Assembly (NCBI GenBank): GCA_015229045.1
Contig: JADGCJ010000092.1
Span: forward strand, 1 to 12,443
Reading direction: 5' to 3'
DNA length: 12,443 nt
DNA from: Magnetococcales bacterium
GTDB taxonomy: Bacteria > Pseudomonadota > Magnetococcia > Magnetococcales > DC0425bin3
The translations under genes and the position numbers were made by a program. Each line of letters starts with the position of its first letter. The stretch's first letter is position 1. Shown piece after piece: positions 8,400 through 12,443 of the stretch. Below the pieces are notes generated by a model. The model saw only the letters and a program-made list of their open reading frames with translations, searched no databases and had not been told where the DNA came from.

Positions 8400-10481
8400 A
8401 TGTTTCCGGTTCCATTCCTGACGACCATCGGAACACCCCCCTTGAATGCCATGACGCACGACGTTTTGCCTCTTGCCTCGCCCGACCCGTCATTCTCTCC
8501 GGACAGGCGGGGAGACCGGCATCTCCATTGGGCCATCTTTTGGGTATTCCTGACAGCGATCCTGCCCTTTTTTCAGGCCCGTGCTTTTGATTTCATCACC
8601 ATGGATGACCCCTCCTATGTGTACGACAATCCCTTTGTCCGTGCAGGGGTTACCTGGGAGGGGGTACGTTGGGCCATCTCCTCCACCCACCATGGCTGGC
8701 TGCCCCTGACACGGCTCTCCCTCATGCTGGATGTCACCCTGTTTGGTGTCAATCCCGGGGCGATGCACCTGGTCAATCTTTTTTTTCACGTTTGTAACGC
8801 CTTGTTGATCCTCCTGTTATTGTATCGGGCAACAGGAAACCTGTGGGCTGGTGCCTGCACGGCGGCCCTGTTTGCCGTGCATCCGTTGCGCGTGGAGTCG
8901 GTGGTCTGGATCAGCGAGCGCAAGGATGTCCTGTTCGCTTTTTTTATCCTGCTGGCTCTGTACGCCTATCAGGAGGCCCGGCAGCGTCGGGATTGGCAGC
9001 GCCTCCTGCCGACCCTGTTTTTGTTTGTGGCTGCCGGCATGGCCAAGCCGATGGCAGTGACGCTGCCCGTCATGCTCCTGCTGTGGGACTATTGGCCCCT
9101 GCACCGCTTTCCCGCCGAGTGGCGGCGCCTGCTTCTGGAAAAGATCCCCTTTTTTGTCCTGGCCACTCTTCTGGCTGGTACCACTCTGTGGATTGCCCAT
9201 GATCTGGACAATGTCTCCTCTCTGGGCCAATTTTCATTGACAGACCGTCTGGCCAATACCGTCATCTCATATGGCGTGTACGGGCTGCAGACTCTCTGGC
9301 CTGTCGATCTGGATTTTTTCTATCCACATCCTCTGTCTCACTGGCGGGGAGGCCACCTGCTTCTGGCTGCGGCATTTTTGATCGTCATGACCCTGTATGC
9401 CGTCCATCAACGCCATCGAGCGCCTTATCTCCTGTTTGGCTGGCTGTGGTTTCTGCTGACACTTCTGCCTGTCATCGGCATTCTGCAGGCGAGTGCCATG
9501 GTTCGGGCTGATCGTTTCACCTACATTCCCCATTTGGGATTGGGGGTGGCCCTCACCTGGGAGGCGCAACGACTTTTGCGCCATCGTCGCGCTGGCGTTC
9601 CCGTTCTGGCAGGTTTGGCGCTTCTTGGCACCGCGTTGCTTGGCTACAACACCTGGTTGCAGGCCCAACAGTGGCGCAACACCGAGGTTTTGGCCACGCG
9701 CAGTCTGGAAATTTCCGGTCCCAATTTTATCAATTTGCGCATTTTGGGTCTGGCTCATGCCAGTCAAGGCGATTGGGAAAAGGCCTCGGAGCGATTTCAG
9801 CAGTCCCTGCAATTTTCCCCTCATGATCCTGTCAGTCAAAGAACTGCCGCCGATGCCCTGATCCACCTGCAACGCCACCAGGAGGCGTTGGAGCTGCTGC
9901 AAAAAGCCACCCGAGACAAACCAGACGACCCCAAGAATCACATGATGGTCGGTGCGGTCCTGCTGCAACTCAACCGCACGGACGAGGCCAAACAGGCCTT
10001 TGAACGGGCTTTCCCTCTCCATACGAACCCCGATCAACTCATGGATCAGGCCGGCATCCACTTTGCTTTCAAGAATCTACCCCAGGAGGCCACCCCCTAT
10101 TTTCGGCGTGCCCAGGCCCTGAACCCCAACTCTTTTCCAGTCAACATGCACCTCGGCATCTCTTTGGAAAACGACCCCGCTTCGGCCCTGCCTTTTTTCG
10201 TGCAGGCCGTCCGTTTGCAGCCGCGCCATGTGGCGGCGCTCTTCCAGCTGGGAAAAATGCACAATCGCCTGAAGGATCATACCCAGGCCTCGGATGTTCT
10301 GCGCCGGGCACTGGAGATTCAACCCCTTGATCCCAATATCCATTATGAACTGGCCTATGCCTTGTTGAAATCAGGGGTACGTTCTGCGGCCATCGATCAT
10401 CTGCAAGAGGCTCTGCGTCTCAAGCCGGATCATACCCCGGCTCGGCAACTCCTGGCCGTGGCGCAAACTGTCACACCATGA
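8400..10481 (+). CDS. TMTC-like membrane protein: GT-C glycosyltransferase fold plus TPR repeats
   Basis: A 693-residue inner-membrane protein. The N-terminal half (about 43-420) has roughly ten hydrophobic helices and the motifs shared by bacterial tetratricopeptide GT-C proteins and animal TMTC O-mannosyltransferases: FITMDDPSYVYDNPFV with the acidic D69-D70 pair, HPLRVESVVWISERKDVL (161-178), MAKPMAVTLP (214-223) followed by LLWDYWPL, and ADRFTYIPHLGLG (370-382). The C-terminal part (about 444-680) is six or seven TPR units, for example 478-511, 512-545, 613-645 and 646-679. TMTC proteins use a polyprenyl-phosphate sugar donor; transferring a sugar to an envelope protein is an inference for this bacterial member. 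The start is uncertain: neither ATG 8400 nor ATG 8451 has a clear Shine-Dalgarno sequence, and homology would only require a start before about 8520. The stop overlaps the hslR start (ATGA). Confidence 0.88.
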   Translation: MFPVPFLTTIGTPPLNAMTHDVLPLASPDPSFSPDRRGDRHLHWAIFWVFLTAILPFFQARAFDFITMDDPSYVYDNPFVRAGVTWEGVRWAISSTHHGWLPLTRLSLMLDVTLFGVNPGAMHLVNLFFHVCNALLILLLLYRATGNLWAGACTAALFAVHPLRVESVVWISERKDVLFAFFILLALYAYQEARQRRDWQRLLPTLFLFVAAGMAKPMAVTLPVMLLLWDYWPLHRFPAEWRRLLLEKIPFFVLATLLAGTTLWIAHDLDNVSSLGQFSLTDRLANTVISYGVYGLQTLWPVDLDFFYPHPLSHWRGGHLLLAAAFLIVMTLYAVHQRHRAPYLLFGWLWFLLTLLPVIGILQASAMVRADRFTYIPHLGLGVALTWEAQRLLRHRRAGVPVLAGLALLGTALLGYNTWLQAQQWRNTEVLATRSLEISGPNFINLRILGLAHASQGDWEKASERFQQSLQFSPHDPVSQRTAADALIHLQRHQEALELLQKATRDKPDDPKNHMMVGAVLLQLNRTDEAKQAFERAFPLHTNPDQLMDQAGIHFAFKNLPQEATPYFRRAQALNPNSFPVNMHLGISLENDPASALPFFVQAVRLQPRHVAALFQLGKMHNRLKDHTQASDVLRRALEIQPLDPNIHYELAYALLKSGVRSAAIDHLQEALRLKPDHTPARQLLAVAQTVTP

Positions 10482-10873
10482 GCGAGACACCCGCCACCCG
10501 GCTTCGGATCGACAAATGGCTGTGGGCTGCCCGTTTTTTCAAGACCAGGAGTCTGGCAGCCGAGGCCGTGACCGGGGGCAGGGTACATCTGAACAATGCC
10601 CGCACCAAGGCTGGTCATGACATCAAGGTGGGGGATGTGCTGACCATTCACCGGGGAGCTTGTGAGTTCATCGTCGAGGTGCGTCAACTCTCGGCCCAGC
10701 GCCGTTCTGCTCCGGAGGCTGCCGCGCTCTACGAAGAGACCCCGGAGAGCTGCCGGACGCGAGAGATTCAGGCCGAGCAACGCCGCATGCAGGGTTCCAT
10801 GCAGCCCGTTGCCGGGGGACGGCCCACCAAAAAGGCTCGTCGCGATTTGCGTCGCATTCTGACCGATGGATAA
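10478..10873 (+). CDS. hslR: S4-domain RNA-binding protein, Hsp15 family (ribosome-associated heat shock protein)
   Basis: A 131-residue homologue of E. coli Hsp15 (133 residues). That protein binds 50S subunits still carrying peptidyl-tRNA after premature dissociation and helps recycle them. The N-terminal S4 fold is clear in RLRIDKWLWAARFFKTRSLA and GGRVHLNNARTKAG (about 8-65), with LRIDKWLWAARFFKTR very typical of the family. The basic C-terminus contains GRPTKKARRDLRRI (114-127), also diagnostic. The start ATG overlaps the TGA stop of the GT-C/TPR gene by four bases, and no independent Shine-Dalgarno sequence is evident, so it is probably translated by coupling. No heat-shock promoter is visible directly upstream because that sequence is coding. 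It ends 21 bp from the convergent sspB-like stop. Confidence 0.95.
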   Translation: MSETPATRLRIDKWLWAARFFKTRSLAAEAVTGGRVHLNNARTKAGHDIKVGDVLTIHRGACEFIVEVRQLSAQRRSAPEAAALYEETPESCRTREIQAEQRRMQGSMQPVAGGRPTKKARRDLRRILTDG

Positions 10874-10881
10874 AGACCAAA

Positions 10882-10894
10882 ACGTCAAGGACGT
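10882..10894. terminator. Short hairpin between hslR and sspB-like gene
   Basis: ACGTC-AAG-GACGT is a perfect 5-bp stem with a 3-base loop, sitting exactly between the two convergent stop codons. It is followed by CTATTT on the plus strand and by TTTTGG on the minus strand. It could act as a weak bidirectional terminator; the stem is short and the T-runs are poor. Confidence 0.35.
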
Positions 10895-11440
10895 CTATTT
10901 CACCAGGCGCAAATGATTGCGAGCCGGGGATTTTTTTCTGGCATCGGAAGAGGTATCGGAATCCGGCTCGGTGCGTCCTTCAATGACCGCGAACCTGTGG
11001 CGCTCCTCGCTGTTTTTGGTTGGGAGTTCTTTCATGGGCTTGACGTGCCCCAGGGAGTTGATCTGAGCCGACCCGTGCTTGTCGTCAGCCACGCCCTGGG
11101 TGGCGAAATAGCTCCTGCGGACAGCCTCCGGCATGGCCTCGGACCACAACATGCCCTGACCCGAATCGGGATTGAAGGCACCCCACAAAGCCTCATAGGG
11201 GATGATGCAGTAATGGGGAATGCCACCAAACCGCAACTCGGACTCCACGGCCTTGGGACCAATCTCGATCGATTGTGGCATTTTTGCGTTGAGGACAAGC
11301 CGCAACCCGGTATCGGAGGCGAAACGACGAGGCACCTCCACGCCCTTGCATGTGGCATCCACACAGAGCATGACCCGCCCTTCCCGTTCCAACAGGGCGC
11401 GAATCACCTCACCTTTGCCGACTTGTTGTTCGTGAGCCAT
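10895..11440 (-). CDS. sspB: ClpXP protease specificity-enhancing factor, SspB family
   Basis: A 181-residue SspB-type adaptor that would deliver ssrA-tagged and other substrates to the ClpXP protease in the cytoplasm. The substrate-binding domain (about 8-100) carries the family signatures VDATCKGVEVPRRF (27-40), LRLVLN (46-51) and SELRFGGIPHYCIIPYEALW (67-86). A hydrophilic, charged linker (about 101-173) leads to the extreme C-terminus LRLVK (177-181), matching the short ClpX-binding XB tail (LRVVK in E. coli). Both working ends of the adaptor are therefore intact. The linker is longer in basic residues and less acidic than the E. coli one. The start ATG 11440 has no Shine-Dalgarno sequence but lies just downstream of a promoter candidate. 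The gene stands alone, without sspA beside it. Confidence 0.92.
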   Translation of the reverse strand: MAHEQQVGKGEVIRALLEREGRVMLCVDATCKGVEVPRRFASDTGLRLVLNAKMPQSIEIGPKAVESELRFGGIPHYCIIPYEALWGAFNPDSGQGMLWSEAMPEAVRRSYFATQGVADDKHGSAQINSLGHVKPMKELPTKNSEERHRFAVIEGRTEPDSDTSSDARKKSPARNHLRLVK

Positions 11441-11456
11441 GGAATTATTCTATAAC
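11426..11456 (+). promoter_or_regulatory. Candidate promoter of fpr
   Basis: TATAAC (11451-11456) matches the -10 consensus at five of six bases; TTGTTC (11426-11431) is a poor -35 at 19 bases. It shares its TATA core with the oppositely directed sspB-like promoter and would leave a leader of about 65 bases before fpr. Confidence 0.3.
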
Positions 11457-11477
11457 ACCCCAACCCCTTCACGGCAA
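11447..11477 (-). promoter_or_regulatory. Candidate promoter of the sspB-like gene
   Basis: On the minus strand TTGCCG (11477-11472), 17 bases, then TATAGA (11454-11449). Transcription would start at about 11443-11440, at or within a few bases of the start codon, so the mRNA may be leaderless, which agrees with the absence of a Shine-Dalgarno sequence. TAGAAT (11452-11447) is an alternative -10 with 19-base spacing. Confidence 0.45.
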
Positions 11478-11529
11478 GGCTTCCGGGACAAGACGCAGCC
11501 CGGCCAACCACACCAGGAAAACAGCCACC

Positions 11530-12345
11530 ATGACCACATCATCGAACAATGCCACGTTGATCCACCGACTGGAAATATCGCCGCGTCTGACTGTTTTTCG
11601 CGTTCGACCAGACGAGCCGGTCCTTTTCACTCCGGGGCAATTCACCGTTTTGGGGTTGACATACGCCTCTCCCCGGGTGCCGGAAGCCGATGCCGAACCC
11701 GTACCCCCGGAAAAGGCCAACCGCCTGATTCGGCGCGCCTACTCCATCAGTTCCGGCAGCCACGAAACCGACTATCTGGAATTTTACATCTCTTTGGTCA
11801 CTGGAGGTCAACTCACGCCGCGACTTTTTGCCCTCAAAACCGGCGACCGGCTTTTCGTTGGTCCCAAAGCCACGGGCATGTTCACTCTGGATCGGGTTCC
11901 TGCCGGACAACATATTCTCATGGTGGCGACGGGGACAGGTCTGGCTCCCTATCTGAGCATGGTACGCACGCTGGCCGTGAACACCCAGTGTCCGGCCAGC
12001 TCTCTGGCCATTCTGCATGGGGCGAGTCACTCCTGGGATCTGGGCTATCGAACCGATCTTGAGCTGCTCAGCCAGAAGTGTCCCACCATTCGTTACACCC
12101 CGGTCGTTTCACGGCCCCACGACGAGAGCAACTGGCAGGGCCGCACGGGGCGCCTGACCGAGTGGTTGACCCGCGAGCGTTTGCAAGAGATCAGCGGTTT
12201 TCCGATCGATCCGGCGCGTACCCACATTTTTCTCTGTGGTCATCCCCATCTGGTAGAGGATGGCACACGCATCTTTCAGGAGTGTGGTTTTGATCCTGGC
12301 AGTCGCAAGGAGCCGGGTAATCTGCACATGGAGAAGTACTGGTAA
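11530..12345 (+). CDS. fpr: Ferredoxin/flavodoxin--NADP+ reductase
   Basis: A 271-residue FAD enzyme that exchanges electrons between NADPH and ferredoxin or flavodoxin in the cytoplasm. Motifs in order are RRAYSISS (68-75, FAD binding), VTGGQLTPRLF (90-100), VGPKATGMF (110-118), MVATGTGLAPYLSM (131-144, nucleotide binding), LHGASHSWDLGY (162-173), FLCGHPHLVED (234-244) and a C-terminal HMEKYW. The terminal aromatic W271 matches the FPR subclass of the E. coli enzyme (about 250 residues), which ends in a tryptophan stacked near FAD. The extra length is partly an insertion at about 48-66, between FAD-domain strands. The start ATG 11530 has AGGAAAA (11515-11521) eight bases upstream. Such reductases supply flavodoxin for reactivation of cobalamin-dependent MetH, so a partnership with the metH product in this window is plausible. 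It is divergent from the sspB-like gene. Confidence 0.93.
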   Translation: MTTSSNNATLIHRLEISPRLTVFRVRPDEPVLFTPGQFTVLGLTYASPRVPEADAEPVPPEKANRLIRRAYSISSGSHETDYLEFYISLVTGGQLTPRLFALKTGDRLFVGPKATGMFTLDRVPAGQHILMVATGTGLAPYLSMVRTLAVNTQCPASSLAILHGASHSWDLGYRTDLELLSQKCPTIRYTPVVSRPHDESNWQGRTGRLTEWLTRERLQEISGFPIDPARTHIFLCGHPHLVEDGTRIFQECGFDPGSRKEPGNLHMEKYW

Positions 12346-12377
12346 ACCGAATCCATTTCGAGATGTGCAGTTTTTTT

Positions 12378-12443
12378 GTAACTATTCAGTACCCCCTCAA
12401 GAAAGGCCTGGACATGAAAGCTTTTGTCAGGGCTTCGCCCCGA
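12378..12443. repeat. Right arm of edge inverted repeat
   Basis: Inverted copy of the left-edge repeat: 12389-12443 matches 20-74 with 53 of 55 bases, and the weaker similarity extends to 12378. It begins 32 bases after the fpr stop and runs off the window. Immediately before it is a T-run (12371-12377) that might aid termination after fpr, though no convincing stem precedes it. On the plus strand the arm contains GAAAGG followed seven bases later by ATG 12414, the start of an open frame that continues to the window end. Confidence 0.85.

Noticed and set aside
9267..10061. A 264-codon open frame antisense to the GT-C/TPR gene
   Set aside because: It is codon-aligned with a sense gene that carries well conserved motifs and TPR repeats; no family features are seen in the antisense product.
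11439..12062. A 207-codon frame overlapping the start of fpr
   Set aside because: It is out of frame with fpr, has no recognisable motifs, and fpr has complete family motifs and a ribosome binding site.
20..12443. Composite transposon or integron bounded by the inverted repeats
   Set aside because: No transposase, integrase or passenger-type genes lie inside, the content is conserved housekeeping genes, and the arms run off the window, so target-site duplications cannot be seen.

Overview
The window looks like chromosomal DNA of a GC-rich proteobacterium. The genes are mostly conserved proteobacterial ones: cobalamin-dependent methionine synthase (metH), an AsmA-family protein, Hsp15 (hslR), an SspB-type ClpXP adaptor and a ferredoxin/flavodoxin-NADP+ reductase. 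The mix, together with GC-rich dispersed repeats at both edges, would suit an early-branching alphaproteobacterium such as Magnetococcales, but that placement is an inference and not shown by the sequence. No phage, plasmid, insertion sequence, CRISPR array, tRNA or rRNA was recognised.

Layout. Positions 1-86 are one arm of an inverted repeat whose other arm is 12378-12443. metH (115-3795, +) is followed closely by a small cysteine-rich lipoprotein gene (3798-4184, +). Convergent to these is a minus-strand pair, a WGR-domain protein (5136-4837) overlapping a glyoxalase II-like metallo-beta-lactamase-fold hydrolase (4853-4224). Only 39 bp from the WGR start, a JAMM/MPN+ metallopeptidase gene (5176-5589, +) reads the other way and ends 18 bp from the convergent stop of a large AsmA-family gene (8115-5608, -). 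An AT-rich divergent spacer (8116-8399) separates asmA from a plus-strand pair, a TMTC-like GT-C/TPR membrane protein (8400-10481) and hslR (10478-10873), which share an ATGA stop/start. A minus-strand sspB-like gene (11440-10895) faces hslR across a short hairpin. It is divergent from fpr (11530-12345, +), with overlapping promoter candidates between them.

The genes do not form one pathway. They fall into six short transcription units: methionine/one-carbon metabolism (metH plus a lipoprotein); a WGR/hydrolase pair; a lone ubiquitin-like-processing type peptidase; envelope lipid or protein homeostasis (AsmA); a membrane glycosyltransferase-like protein coupled to a ribosome-rescue factor; and proteolysis adaptor versus redox enzyme. 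metH activity requires reductive reactivation by flavodoxin and a flavodoxin reductase, and the fpr product here is of the right type, though the two genes lie 7.7 kb apart.

The least explained items are the edge repeat, both copies of which carry the same start of a reading frame; the lipoprotein with mirror-symmetric cysteine spacing; the JAMM peptidase without a visible ubiquitin-like partner; and the probably leaderless sspB-like promoter. I did not find a clear new multi-gene system in this window.
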